DNA of 64,000 nt from Bacillus cereus group sp. RP43 (GCF_040459645.1 NZ_JARVHQ010000001.1:3286001-3350000); one strand, 5' to 3'. Numbered from the stretch's first letter, positions 44,412 to 55,005 are shown. The notes: generated from the letters alone by a model not told the origin. Made by a program: numbers and translations.

Positions 44412-44957
44412 TTATGAAATGTGTAAAATCTCATATATAGTAGCATTATCCATTATATCTATTTCAGGCTTTTCATTATAAAAACTGAATTGACTATATC
44501 CCCATTTATCCGGATTATACACTATTACATTCCCTATACAATTTTCCGTATTGTGGACATTCTGATTCGAAATATTAAATTGGGCCCCAATCAAAGATTT
44601 ACTTTGAGAAATACTTCCTGCATATTCAACAGCATATCTACTTTTTTTAAAATCATCGCTTAGATTAACAACTAAAGGAACGCCTATATTTATTTGTTGC
44701 CATCCAAACGATTGTAAAATATTATCGTAATAGCCTTCAAAGATAAATTTGTTCATCCCTTCATGACCATTCCAAATATATAAAGGTGCATAACAATTAT
44801 AGAAATTCCCATCCTTACTTGCCTCAGAAATTAAATAGGCTTTAAATTTCAACTCTTGAAGACCATCTGTTTTATACCCATTATCCTTTACCCTATTCCT
44901 AATAATCTCCATATCATAATCCTTTGGCAAAATGACCTTATATTGCATTCCAATCAT
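44412..44957 (-). CDS. DUF4865-family protein
   Basis: A 181-residue protein with no clear catalytic motif: MQYKVILPKDYDMEIIRNRV, RNRVKDNGYKTDG, LYIWNGHEGMNKFIFEGYYDNIL. It matches the DUF4865 family as I recall. The start is uncertain among GTG 44966, ATG 44957 and ATG 44948; GAGTG before 44957 is weak. It precedes the tautomerase and decarboxylase-like genes and is divergent from a LysR gene. Confidence 0.7.
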   Translation of the reverse strand: MIGMQYKVILPKDYDMEIIRNRVKDNGYKTDGLQELKFKAYLISEASKDGNFYNCYAPLYIWNGHEGMNKFIFEGYYDNILQSFGWQQINIGVPLVVNLSDDFKKSRYAVEYAGSISQSKSLIGAQFNISNQNVHNTENCIGNVIVYNPDKWGYSQFSFYNEKPEIDIMDNATIYEILHIS

Positions 44958-45077
44958 GTTTATCACTCACTTTCGATCTTATATACATAATGATAAACTG
45001 ATGACTGACTAACGTAAAATAGGTATAAATTATGCTTGGTATCATTTATAATGATATCGTATAAGGGGCTGAGATAA

Positions 45078-45866
45078 ATGGAATTTAATGATCTTATTAT
45101 ATTCAAAACTGTAGCTAGTGTTGGTTCTATTAGTAAAGCTGCTAAAGAGCTAGGTTATGTGCAACCAAATGTAACTGAGCGAATCAAAAAATTAGAAGAA
45201 GAGTTAGAAACTCCTTTACTACATAGAGATAACAAAGGTGTTTCCCTGTTACCTTCTGGTGACATTTTATTAAACTACACGAATAAAATATTAACTCTAT
45301 TAGAAGAAGCGAAAAATGAAATTAAAATGAGTGGTACTTCTTATGTAATAGCGACTTCACAATCTATTTTGACAAATTATTTAAGTATGCGTATTAAAGA
45401 AAATTTCAGGAATTATCAAATATATATAGAAAGTAGTAGCCATTTACAAAAACTACTACAACAACAAAAAGTTGATATGGTCATCACTTATGATGATTAT
45501 CCCGACGCAGCGTTTAAAAAAGTATTTACTACTTCAATTTCTATAGGCTTATTAAAAGCAAAAGAAAAGTGTACCATTGACTATTCAAAGGAATTTTTTT
45601 TCGTTAGCAATGACAAGAAGTGCCCTTTTAGAAATAAGACAATACAATTTCTAAAAGAAAACAACCTATCTCAGCGTCAACTTCAACAGTTAGATTCATA
45701 TTCGCTTATTGAAGAGTTTATTAATGATGGAAATGGAATAGCTTTTTTACCAATTAGAAATAATAAACTAGTTCCAATTGAAGATGTTCCAATAGAGAAA
45801 TTAGCTGTTCATTTTTTTACAAATCGAGAGTTAGATAAAAAGATTCCAATTGAACTATTCAACTAG
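45078..45866 (+). CDS. LysR-family transcriptional regulator
   Basis: A 262-residue regulator, shorter than the usual about 290. The N-terminal helix-turn-helix is FNDLIIFKTVASVGSISKAAKELGYVQPNVTERIKKLEEEL, with a reduced effector-binding domain. It is divergent from the DUF4865-tautomerase-decarboxylase genes, the usual layout for a LysR activator and its target. AAGGGGCTGAG lies before the ATG. Confidence 0.9.
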   Translation: MEFNDLIIFKTVASVGSISKAAKELGYVQPNVTERIKKLEEELETPLLHRDNKGVSLLPSGDILLNYTNKILTLLEEAKNEIKMSGTSYVIATSQSILTNYLSMRIKENFRNYQIYIESSSHLQKLLQQQKVDMVITYDDYPDAAFKKVFTTSISIGLLKAKEKCTIDYSKEFFFVSNDKKCPFRNKTIQFLKENNLSQRQLQQLDSYSLIEEFINDGNGIAFLPIRNNKLVPIEDVPIEKLAVHFFTNRELDKKIPIELFN

Positions 45867-45930
45867 AACAATATTTTTTTACAAAATAACACTTTCACGA
45901 ATTGTATATGTTATAACTTTTCTAGAAAAT

Positions 45931-45965
45931 AAAAATCCCTCCTTTTACTTAAAGGAGGGATTTTT
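45931..45965. terminator. Bidirectional terminator
   Basis: AAAAATCCCTCCTTT / AAAGGAGGGATTTTT, perfect 15-bp stem with a 5-nt loop; shared by the LysR and LivM genes. Confidence 0.9.
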
Positions 45966-46003
45966 ATTTTCTTACTCCACTTACATTCTCTTCTATCAAT
46001 TTT

Positions 46004-47005
46004 TCACACGTTTTGCTCCACTCCTGTACTTTTCTCCTTCTTACTCTTTTTTAAATTCTTCAAATTCTTAACCGTTCCAACTAACCCTTTCGGGAAAACT
46101 AGTAACACGATAATATACAATAGACCAAGAATAATCGTCCATCTTTCAAAAATCGGATATTCTGTCGCTAGTTCTGATAAATAATATTTAAGTGATTCAA
46201 TTATGCCAGCTCCAGCAATGGCTCCAATTAATGTTCCAACGCCACCAATCATTGTCATCAGTAATGCATTTAATGTCATTTCAATTGAAAATACAGTCGT
46301 ATTTACAAAGCGTAATGTGATGACAAATAAACCACCGCTAATCGCTGCAACTACTCCTGCAACAACACTAGCAATAATTTTATAATGAAGCACTTTATAG
46401 CCAAGTGCTTCAACTCGTTGTTCATTTTGTGAAATTGCCTTTAATACTTTCCCAATTGAAGATTTTGTGAAAAGACGTAACAAAATGAAAATACTGATTA
46501 AACATATAAGTGTTACATAATAAAATGTAAAACGATCACGGAATATATCTGGTACACCAAAGGTAAATCCATCCCCTCCGTGAGTCAGTGAACGCCATTT
46601 TTCAGCAAGTACAAAAAACAACTGTGAAATAGCGAGCGTTAACATTGCATAAAAATGACTTTTCAAACGTAATGAAAGCATACCAATTATATAACTAACG
46701 ATGGCTGATACAATAATTGCGGCTACTACTCCTATGAAGAAGTTCATTATAGATACTCCTTGCCGATCAAACAAGAGTGCCACCCCATACGCCCCTATAC
46801 CAAAGAACATACAATGACCGAATGAAACAATACCCGTATATCCAAGGAGAACATCAAAACTCATAGCGAAAATAGCAAAGATGAAGATTTGAGTGAACAA
46901 AATTAACAAGCTCCGTGAATCATTTACGAATGGAAATACACCTAAACAAATGAGCATAAAAACTCCGAAGTATACTTTAATTCGACCCGATATGCTGTTC
47001 ACCAT
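46004..47005 (-). CDS. Branched-chain amino acid-type ABC permease, LivM family
   Basis: A 333-residue permease with about nine helices and the Liv-type loop GYTGIVSFGHCMFFGIGAYG. ATG at 47005 lies 1 nt after the LivH stop with AAGGGG upstream. It is the last gene of a binding protein-LivG-LivF-LivH-LivM operon. Substrate class (branched-chain or other amino acids, amides or aromatic acids) is not resolved. Confidence 0.88.
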   Translation of the reverse strand: MVNSISGRIKVYFGVFMLICLGVFPFVNDSRSLLILFTQIFIFAIFAMSFDVLLGYTGIVSFGHCMFFGIGAYGVALLFDRQGVSIMNFFIGVVAAIIVSAIVSYIIGMLSLRLKSHFYAMLTLAISQLFFVLAEKWRSLTHGGDGFTFGVPDIFRDRFTFYYVTLICLISIFILLRLFTKSSIGKVLKAISQNEQRVEALGYKVLHYKIIASVVAGVVAAISGGLFVITLRFVNTTVFSIEMTLNALLMTMIGGVGTLIGAIAGAGIIESLKYYLSELATEYPIFERWTIILGLLYIIVLLVFPKGLVGTVKNLKNLKKSKKEKSTGVEQNV

Positions 47006-47006
47006 G

Positions 47007-47867
47007 TCACCCCTTTTCACCAACAAGTCCCGTTGGCTTCACTATTAAGAAAAATAGTAACATTAACATATTGATTGCAAGTGATAAATCTGGTATAAAA
47101 TAAGCTGTAAATGCACCGGCTAATCCGACAATTAAAGATGCTAGTGCTGAACCTTGTACGCTACCTAATCCGCCAATAATAACTACTATAAAAGCTAAAA
47201 TTGCGTACTGCATACCCATCTCAGCGAAAATAACTCCAGAATATGGTGCAAGTAGGAAACCACCTAACGCTGCCATCCCTGCTCCTAATAAAAAGACAAA
47301 CGAGAATATCGCTTTTACGTTAATTCCGAGAGCTTGAACCATCTCTTTATCCATTACACCAGCGCGAATCATTAGTCCGATCTTTGTTTTTTTCAGCAGT
47401 AATAGTAAAGCGATATAAATTAGTATCCCAACTAAAATAACGAATAGGCGATATTTTATTAAGATAACTCCTCCAAATGTAAAACTACCTTGTAGCCATA
47501 ACGGTAACTTTGCAACAATTGGGTTAGGTCCCCAAAATATTTTGATGCACTCACTAAGAACGAGCATTCCTCCAAGCGTAACGAGAAGCTGCCGAACATG
47601 GTTTCCATACACTGGCCGAATAAGAAATCTTTCTAGAATGAAACCGAGAAACATGCCCATAGCGACTGCTCCAATTAGCGCTAATAAATAACTACCTGTC
47701 ATATTGAATAACCAAACGCCTGTAAATGCTCCCCATGCAAATAAACCGCCATGCGCAAAATTTAGTACGCTCATTAAACCGAAAATAAGTGATAGACCAG
47801 ACGCTAATAAAAAAATAAGCATCCCTGTCGAAACGCCATTTACAAATAAGTTAATTAGCACATCCAC
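47007..47867 (-). CDS. Branched-chain amino acid-type ABC permease, LivH family
   Basis: A 286-residue permease with LSLIFGLMSVLNFAHGGLFAWGAF, the classic LivH signature, and VVIIGGLGSVQGSALASLIVGL. The start is GTG at 47867 behind GGGGGGAT. It pairs with the downstream LivM. Confidence 0.9.
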   Translation of the reverse strand: MDVLINLFVNGVSTGMLIFLLASGLSLIFGLMSVLNFAHGGLFAWGAFTGVWLFNMTGSYLLALIGAVAMGMFLGFILERFLIRPVYGNHVRQLLVTLGGMLVLSECIKIFWGPNPIVAKLPLWLQGSFTFGGVILIKYRLFVILVGILIYIALLLLLKKTKIGLMIRAGVMDKEMVQALGINVKAIFSFVFLLGAGMAALGGFLLAPYSGVIFAEMGMQYAILAFIVVIIGGLGSVQGSALASLIVGLAGAFTAYFIPDLSLAINMLMLLFFLIVKPTGLVGEKG

Positions 47868-47889
47868 GTTCTATCCCCCCGTATCAATG

Positions 47890-48594
47890 TTAAGAAATAC
47901 CTAAATATTTATGACATGTTTCCTTATCCTCTCGCAGTTCCTCCATGAAACCGTTATGCACAATGCGCCCATTATCCATAATGTAAAAATAATCACCGAT
48001 TTGACTAGCCATCATAAAATTTTGTTCAACAAGTAAAACGGTCGTTTTTTCCTTCATTTTCAAAATAGCTACCATTAATTTTTCTATCATAATTGGAGAC
48101 AGCCCTTTACTCGGCTCATCAATAAGCAATAGTCCATCACTATTAATAAATGCTCTTGAAATAGCCAACATTTGCTTTTGTCCCCCGCTTAAGAGCCCAC
48201 TTTTCTTATTCCAAAATTGCTTTAAATCTGGAAATAGTTCGAGCATCCAATCTATTTTCTCTTCAGATTCTTCCCCATTTTTTCCCCTAGCAAGTGCGAA
48301 TGTCTCTTCTACTGTTAAATCATGAAAAATACCTTGATTTTCTGGTACATAACCTATACCTTTTCTTGAAATTAAATGTGTAGATAATCCATTTACTTTT
48401 GTGTTATCATAATACACTTCTCCATTTGCTATCCGGTGAAATCCCATAACTGAGCGCAATGTTGTTGTTTTTCCAGCACCATTTCTTCCAAACAATACTG
48501 TAATCGTTCCCTTCTCAACAGAAAGGGACACTCCTTGTAAAATATGAAACTGATCTAAATACGTCTCTATATTATTCACTTGTAGTAGTGCCAC
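47890..48594 (-). CDS. ABC ATPase, LivF family
   Basis: A 234-residue ATPase: Walker A GRNGAGKTTTL, VPENQGIF, signature LSGGQKQML, Walker B LLIDEPSKG. The start is GTG at 48594 with GGGGGATT upstream, overlapping LivG by 23 bp. It energises the Liv-type importer. Confidence 0.92.
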   Translation of the reverse strand: MALLQVNNIETYLDQFHILQGVSLSVEKGTITVLFGRNGAGKTTTLRSVMGFHRIANGEVYYDNTKVNGLSTHLISRKGIGYVPENQGIFHDLTVEETFALARGKNGEESEEKIDWMLELFPDLKQFWNKKSGLLSGGQKQMLAISRAFINSDGLLLIDEPSKGLSPIMIEKLMVAILKMKEKTTVLLVEQNFMMASQIGDYFYIMDNGRIVHNGFMEELREDKETCHKYLGIS

Positions 48595-49345
48595 TATATA
48601 ATCCCCCTAAATAAGCACTTTGTACTCGCTCGTCTTTCATCATTTCTTCCGGCAATCCTTCAGCCAATAACTCGCCATGAAATAAAACGATAAGATGATC
48701 TGATAAATCTAGCACCATATCCATTTTGTGTTCAATAAGTACAATCGTGCTCTCTGGATTTTTTTTAATATTTTCGATTACTTGTAATATAGCCGGAACT
48801 TCCTCAACTGAAATACCTGCTGTTGGTTCATCAAGTAGTAATACATCTGTCTTTAATGCTAACAACATAGCAAGCTCTAACTTTCTTTTTTCTCCGTGAG
48901 CTAAGTCTTTAGCTAATACGTCCCCTTTCTCGTGAAGGAGTACTGTCTTCAAAAGACGTCTCGCTTCTCCAGTTTGCTGCTTTAACTTGGCTGCATTCGG
49001 AAAGAAACTATAATAATCTTGAACGAATGATTGAACACTTAGACGCACATTTTCAAGTACTGTTAACTCTGGAAAAATATTTGTCAACTGAAAAGAACGA
49101 CCAATTCCTAAGCGCGTTCGATCTGAAATTGATAATTTTGTAATATCCTGTCCTTTAAAATAAACTTCACCTTTCGTCGGAGAAATTTGCCCACTTAGTA
49201 AATTGAATAGTGTTGTCTTTCCAGCACCATTCGGTCCAATAATTGAAATGAGCTTTCCTTTTTGTACCGTTAAATTAACATCCTTAATAACGTGATGATC
49301 CCCAAAAGATACACAAAGATTTTTCGTCTCTAACAAATGTGTCAT
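48572..49345 (-). CDS. ABC ATPase, LivG family
   Basis: A 257-residue ATPase: Walker A GPNGAGKTTLF, LGIGRSFQLTNIF (LivG-type), a divergent signature LAHGEKRKL in place of LSGGQ, Walker B VLLLDEPTAG. The ATG at 49345 has GGGAGGG upstream; the frame is open further but without a start signal. It is the second gene of the importer operon. Confidence 0.92.
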   Translation of the reverse strand: MTHLLETKNLCVSFGDHHVIKDVNLTVQKGKLISIIGPNGAGKTTLFNLLSGQISPTKGEVYFKGQDITKLSISDRTRLGIGRSFQLTNIFPELTVLENVRLSVQSFVQDYYSFFPNAAKLKQQTGEARRLLKTVLLHEKGDVLAKDLAHGEKRKLELAMLLALKTDVLLLDEPTAGISVEEVPAILQVIENIKKNPESTIVLIEHKMDMVLDLSDHLIVLFHGELLAEGLPEEMMKDERVQSAYLGGLYSGTTTSE

Positions 49346-49433
49346 GAAATCCCTCCCACTGAAAGCCATGTTATGAAAGAAATAAGTATAAAGAGGGTAT
49401 CCCCTCTTATACAAAAACAACAGAAGATTCAGT

Positions 49434-50651
49434 CTATTTATTTTGAACAGACGGTTCTGTTTCTTTCATTGTTAATTCTCGTTCTAACACTGGTACTGGA
49501 TAATCAACACCCTCTTGCTTTTTCAGCGTTATAGAATAAAGAGTTTGTAATGCTTGATGATCCTTCTCTCTGAATTTCATCTTTCCTTTCGGTGTCTCAA
49601 ATTCCATTCCTTCCATTTTCTTAATAAGTGTATCTACATCTGTATCGCCCTTCGTTTTCTTTAAAGCTTCGACGATAGAAATTGCTGCTGACATTCCTCC
49701 TGCTGTAAACAGATCTGGAACAGCACCATTAAAACGTTTTTTATGTTCTTCTACTAACCAATCATTCACTTTATTTTTAGGAAGTGAGTGATAATAAACA
49801 GAAAACCCTTGCATCCCTATTAGCGCATCCATCGTTTTTAATGCTGGTATATCCGGTGCACCAGTAGAAATTTTAATACCTTGCGCTTCCACATTCATAT
49901 CTTTCAACTGTTTCCACGGTGAATTCGCACCTGCCCAAACGATAAATAAATAATCTGGTTTTGAGCTGATAATATTTTGAATATTCGCAGTGAAATCAGT
50001 TGAATTCGTATCCGCGTATTGCTCGTTTACAATATTCGCACCTAATTTCTTCGCTCCCGCTTTAAATGCTGCAATTCCTTCACGACCGAAAGCATTATCT
50101 GGAGCAAACGTCGCAATCTTTACATCTTTTTTAGCAATTGAAGCAGCTCCAGCAATCGCATCTTGCGAAGAGTTTCTTCCTGTTCTAAAAATATATTTAT
50201 TCCAGTTCTTCCCTGTAATACTATCAGCAACTGCCGGTTCTACAACCATAATTTTTTCATATTCTTCAGCTAGTGGTAATACTGCTAATGTATCACTTGA
50301 ACTTGACGATCCGACTAAAAAATCAACTTTCTCTTCTTCTAATAACTTCGTAGCTTTTTTAACTGCTACATCTGCTTTCGTCTCCGTATCTTCTACAACA
50401 AACTTAATCTTCTTCCCTTCCACTTTCCCAGTTCCACCAGTTGCATAATCTAACCCTAATTCAAACCCGTTCACTGTTTGTTTTCCATACGATTCTAATG
50501 GACCTGTTAATGAAGCAAGAACCCCTACCTTAATCGTTTTTTCATCTTCTGTACTTGTCTTCTTTCCCGAACAAGCTGCTGTTACTAATAATGACCCTAA
50601 AACACAACCTGTAACCACCGTTCTTAGCCATTTACGTTTTTTCATCGACAT
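49434..50651 (-). CDS. Substrate-binding lipoprotein of the Liv-type importer
   Basis: A 405-residue lipoprotein with lipobox TAAC and the LivK-like type-I periplasmic-binding fold (IKVGVLASLTGPLESYGKQTVNGFELGLDYA; DFLVGSSSSSDTLAVLPLAEE; ATFAPDNAFGREGIAAFK). It captures the substrate outside the cell. The ATG at 50651 has GGGGAGG upstream. It starts the operon. The ligand cannot be told from sequence. Confidence 0.9.
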   Translation of the reverse strand: MSMKKRKWLRTVVTGCVLGSLLVTAACSGKKTSTEDEKTIKVGVLASLTGPLESYGKQTVNGFELGLDYATGGTGKVEGKKIKFVVEDTETKADVAVKKATKLLEEEKVDFLVGSSSSSDTLAVLPLAEEYEKIMVVEPAVADSITGKNWNKYIFRTGRNSSQDAIAGAASIAKKDVKIATFAPDNAFGREGIAAFKAGAKKLGANIVNEQYADTNSTDFTANIQNIISSKPDYLFIVWAGANSPWKQLKDMNVEAQGIKISTGAPDIPALKTMDALIGMQGFSVYYHSLPKNKVNDWLVEEHKKRFNGAVPDLFTAGGMSAAISIVEALKKTKGDTDVDTLIKKMEGMEFETPKGKMKFREKDHQALQTLYSITLKKQEGVDYPVPVLERELTMKETEPSVQNK

Positions 50652-50876
50652 TGTGATCCTCCCCATACTTTACTTTCTGATAGAATCAAACACGCCAAAT
50701 TCCCCTGTCCGTAATCATGACTTTAAAATTGGTAATGGCAAACTCTTGTAGTAACCTCTACATTCGGCACAAATCTATAATCACCTTCCTATTAAATGGA
50801 AACGGACATACAATCAATATATATTCCGTTGTTCAAATGAAATTACTGTTTCATTACAGTATTCGTCACGCAAAAA

Positions 50877-50920
50877 GCTGCAAATAATTGACTTAATTCA
50901 TTAAGTCAATTATTTGCAGC
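50877..50920 (-). terminator. Very long terminator hairpin after the COG0523 gene
   Basis: A near-perfect 44-bp palindrome: 21-bp arms GCTGCAAATAATTGACTTAAT and its complement with a 2-nt centre; the minus strand continues with T5. Confidence 0.85.
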
Positions 50921-50949
50921 TTACCTAAAAAAACGATTAGAAAAACTGA

Positions 50950-51867
50950 TTAATTATTTTCGACTTTCTCTAACTCTTCAACCAATTGCTTCTTATCTAA
51001 CCCTTCCCCTATTACTACCAAGTTTGTCGGGAAACCGAAGTCTTGTTCCAATAAAGTCGGTACCCCAAACGAATATTGGAATAGATGAGGGTATTTATCT
51101 CCATGAAATTTCACAAAACCTTTCACACGATAAATACTATCTGGTAAATTCGAAAGCCATTCATATAATTTGTCTTGATCAATCGATTTCGTAAATTGAT
51201 ACGTCATTGTTTGTATATGTAAATGCTGTTTAACATGAAGTGTCTCGTGTTCTCCATCACTCGCAAATTCAGCTTCTTCTATATCATCTAAAGATATATT
51301 ACAATACTTTGTTTCAAACAATTTCGCATGATTATTTATTACTTTTACTTCTTCAAGTACTTTGTTCTTATCCGAATCTGTTAGTAAATCTGATTTATTA
51401 ATAAGAATGTGACTACCAAATTTCATTTGCTCATGCAGTAACTGCTGCACATTTGCACTTAATATACTTCGATTCAACCATCTTACTGCATCTAATACGA
51501 CTACTATGGATTTCACTTCAAGGAAAGGAGCTAAAATTGGTGATACACATGCATCTAACACTTCAATTGGATGTGCGACGCCTGTTGTTTCTATATAAAT
51601 TACATCTGGTCTTTCCTGTTGATATAAAGAGTGTAATTGTATTTCAAGCTCTTCTTTCAACGTACAACAAATACATCCCTTCAGAAGTTCCCTTAACACA
51701 TTCTCTTTTCCAATAATATCTGTATCTACCGAGTATTCACCGATTTCATTCATTAACACGGCAACTTTTCGATTTTTCTTCTTTTCTGCTAATAATAAAT
51801 TTTGCAGCAATGTTGATTTTCCGCTACCTAAAAAACCACCTAATATATGAATTTCTACTTTACTCAT
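50950..51867 (-). CDS. COG0523 (CobW/ZagA-like) G3E GTPase, probable zinc metallochaperone
   Basis: A 305-residue G3E GTPase: Walker A GGFLGSGKSTL, metal motif CICC in ELLKGCICCTL, switch ETTGVAHP, NKSD. The C-terminal domain is CobW-C. The Zur-box-like operator at 51905-51925 lies upstream, so it is probably induced by zinc starvation like B. subtilis ZagA (YciC). The start is most likely the ATG at 51867; the frame remains open to 51966 but that part holds the operator. An ATG at 51879 is an alternative. Confidence 0.87.
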   Translation of the reverse strand: MSKVEIHILGGFLGSGKSTLLQNLLLAEKKKNRKVAVLMNEIGEYSVDTDIIGKENVLRELLKGCICCTLKEELEIQLHSLYQQERPDVIYIETTGVAHPIEVLDACVSPILAPFLEVKSIVVVLDAVRWLNRSILSANVQQLLHEQMKFGSHILINKSDLLTDSDKNKVLEEVKVINNHAKLFETKYCNISLDDIEEAEFASDGEHETLHVKQHLHIQTMTYQFTKSIDQDKLYEWLSNLPDSIYRVKGFVKFHGDKYPHLFQYSFGVPTLLEQDFGFPTNLVVIGEGLDKKQLVEELEKVENN

Positions 51868-51904
51868 TCGACCGACCATCCATTTCTCTACTTCAAATTT
51901 CTTC

Positions 51905-51925
51905 AAAGCGTAATTATTACGATTT
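51905..51925 (-). promoter_or_regulatory. Zur box upstream of the COG0523 gene
   Basis: The palindrome CGTAATTATTACG with AAAG and ATTT flanks matches the B. subtilis Zur consensus at 20 of 21 positions as I recall it. It lies 38 bp before the chosen start. Confidence 0.8.
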
Positions 51926-51971
51926 ATACTTATCATTTTATTAAAAGAATACCTATTTGTAAACAAAACTG

Positions 51972-53420
51972 CTAGATTATCGTTTCATTTTCATTCACTT
52001 CATGAGCAACTCTAATTCCAGACTCAATCGCTCCTTGCATCCATCCATGTGTTAATGTCGTATGTTCTCCTGCAAAGTGCACCCTTCCAGCTGGCGGCGT
52101 AATATATGGAAACAATTCAAGCTCTTGCCCTGGTTCAAAAGCTGTAAATGCTCCGCAAGAATACGGATTTTGACTCCAACTAAAAGATTCTCCCGCAACA
52201 TACTCACTATAAACCACATTCCCATAAATTTGCGCTAAATTTTTCAATGCATAACGAATACGATCTCTATGCGAGAGACTATCCCACGTTAACGCTTCAT
52301 CTGCCCACGTATAGCTTGCTATAACGATAGCTGCCCCTGGTGACTGAATGCCATAGCTCGGATAATATGTAAAGCGGATAGGTAAATCTGTAATTGACTT
52401 ACCACCATATTGTCCTGCTCTTTCCCAAAATCTACTTTTAAACTCTATCGCAATTTTAGTTGAAGCAATATAATTTAATTCACGAATTGCCCGCCTTTTA
52501 TAATAAGAAAATAAATGATATGGCTCAACTTCTACAAATCGCAAAGCTGAAAATGGAATTGTGACAATAGCGATGTCACCAGTTACTATAAATGAATTTA
52601 ACGTTTGTTCATGTGTTACTTGCATCATTACTTTATTATCTTCCTGTATAATTTTTTCTACTTTATACGACATAAAAATATTATCCTTTAGCTCTGGTAA
52701 AAATGAATTTGGTAATTTATCCATCCCGCCCGTTATCTCATAATATTTCGTCGTTGAAGTGAAAAAGATCATTTCGCGTAATACTTCAATTAAAGACATT
52801 CCCATGTATGCTTCCATATCAAGAAGTACTCCGATCATATCTATTGCCCCATCTGAATAATACTCGGTTAAAAATGAACCGAGCGAATATGTTTTATACT
52901 TTTTTTCAACAATAATCCAGTTTTTATTAGGATCTTTCTTAATATAATTAAGTATCGGTTCCAATACCTCTAACATTAATCCTTCTGCCGTTTTCCCCTT
53001 TCCTTTATCTAAAACTGGATATCCAAGTACACTTGGGTCCGTTTCAAACACATCCAATCTCGTTTTTTTGTTATTCGTATAAATTATATCTGAAGAAGTT
53101 TTATTAATAAAAAGGTTTAACGGTAGTTTAAATTTACGAATGTAGGCTAAAGTTAAATCATGAGTATCCGGAATACGCATAGGGCCTGCGTTAAAATATA
53201 ACCCTGCGCTAAATGGTTCACGAATCGTATACACCCTGCCACCTATTCTGTTATTCGCTTCTATAATCGTTACCTCGTGTCCAGCCTCTTTTAATAAAGA
53301 TGCTGCAACTAAACCAGATATCCCCGCACCGGCAACTGTAATCCGCTTGGGGGTATTCGTTTTGGCAAGCCCTTCATGAATAATTTGAAGCATTTTTTCC
53401 ATCGATAATGGATTCCTCAT
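51972..53420 (-). CDS. Flavin monoamine/L-amino-acid oxidase family protein
   Basis: A 482-residue FAD enzyme: dinucleotide motif VAGAGISGLVAASLLKEAGHEVTIIEA, GGRVYT, and the C-terminal FAD contact VHFAGEHTTLTHGWMQGAIESGIR. It oxidises amines or amino acids, releasing peroxide. AAAGGGG lies before the ATG. It is divergent from ldh and close to the COG0523 gene, but the Zur box is downstream of it and would not control it. Confidence 0.88.
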   Translation of the reverse strand: MRNPLSMEKMLQIIHEGLAKTNTPKRITVAGAGISGLVAASLLKEAGHEVTIIEANNRIGGRVYTIREPFSAGLYFNAGPMRIPDTHDLTLAYIRKFKLPLNLFINKTSSDIIYTNNKKTRLDVFETDPSVLGYPVLDKGKGKTAEGLMLEVLEPILNYIKKDPNKNWIIVEKKYKTYSLGSFLTEYYSDGAIDMIGVLLDMEAYMGMSLIEVLREMIFFTSTTKYYEITGGMDKLPNSFLPELKDNIFMSYKVEKIIQEDNKVMMQVTHEQTLNSFIVTGDIAIVTIPFSALRFVEVEPYHLFSYYKRRAIRELNYIASTKIAIEFKSRFWERAGQYGGKSITDLPIRFTYYPSYGIQSPGAAIVIASYTWADEALTWDSLSHRDRIRYALKNLAQIYGNVVYSEYVAGESFSWSQNPYSCGAFTAFEPGQELELFPYITPPAGRVHFAGEHTTLTHGWMQGAIESGIRVAHEVNENETII

Positions 53421-53484
53421 GCCAATTCCCCTTTTACGAAGGATTTTACTGAATTATATTCGTTTAACAGAATTCCTATGTTTC

Positions 53485-53524
53485 ATTCAAGTAATTGAGT
53501 GGATACATTTTCAATCACTTGAAT
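53485..53524. repeat. Inverted repeat between the divergent oxidase and ldh genes
   Basis: ATTCAAGTAATTGA (53485-53498) and TCAATCACTTGAAT (53511-53524), one mismatch, 12-nt gap. The right arm overlaps a possible ldh -35 (TTGAAT), so it may be an operator. Confidence 0.45.
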
Positions 53525-53545
53525 ATCTTTTATAAAATGTAATAA

Positions 53546-54565
<1,020 letters not shown>

Positions 54566-54580
54566 TCGTATATTTAAACA

Positions 54581-54616
54581 AAAAAGCAATCCGATTTATA
54601 TTGGATTGCTTTTTTA
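54581..54616 (+). terminator. Terminator of ldh
   Basis: AAAAAGCAATCC ... GGATTGCTTTTTT stem. Confidence 0.88.
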
Positions 54617-54676
54617 TATTTTTATAGTTCCCCCTCAATTTAAATGGTAATATTATCTATACAAAGGAGTGATTTC

Positions 54677-54961
54677 ATGAACGATTCTTGGACGATTGTC
54701 ATCCTCTTACTAGCTGTAGCAGCTTTAATACTTTTCCTCTTTTTAATCATCAGAACGCTATTTCCAACTAAAAAATATGATAAGAATCTCGGATTGATTC
54801 TTATTATTTTAAGCTTATTAACAATACCGATAAGTATCTTCCTTATAGGAGGATGGGCAGGTATGGGGGTTGGCGTAATCGCAGTGTTTCTTTTCGCCGC
54901 CGTTATTATAGCTTTAATTGCAAATAAATTTATAAAACTACCTCCTCCAAAGAAAAAATAA
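54677..54961 (+). CDS. Small YesK-like membrane protein
   Basis: A 94-residue protein with three hydrophobic helices and a Pro/Lys-rich C-terminus (KLPPPKKK). The ATG at 54677 follows AAAGGAGTGA. It looks like the YesK family, of unknown function. An in-frame ATG at 54644 lacks a ribosome site. Confidence 0.7.
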   Translation: MNDSWTIVILLLAVAALILFLFLIIRTLFPTKKYDKNLGLILIILSLLTIPISIFLIGGWAGMGVGVIAVFLFAAVIIALIANKFIKLPPPKKK

Positions 54962-55003
54962 GAAATAACCGATGTTTCCCCAAAAGACAACATCGGTTAT
55001 TTC
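54962..55003. terminator. Bidirectional terminator
   Basis: GAAATAACCGATGTT / AACATCGGTTATTTC, perfect 15-bp stem between convergent genes. Confidence 0.85.
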
Positions 55004-55005
55004 TA

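Noticed and set aside
51868..51966. Longer N-terminus for the COG0523 GTPase
   Set aside because: The extension spans the Zur box and lacks a ribosome site; the Walker A begins at the usual distance from the ATG at 51867.
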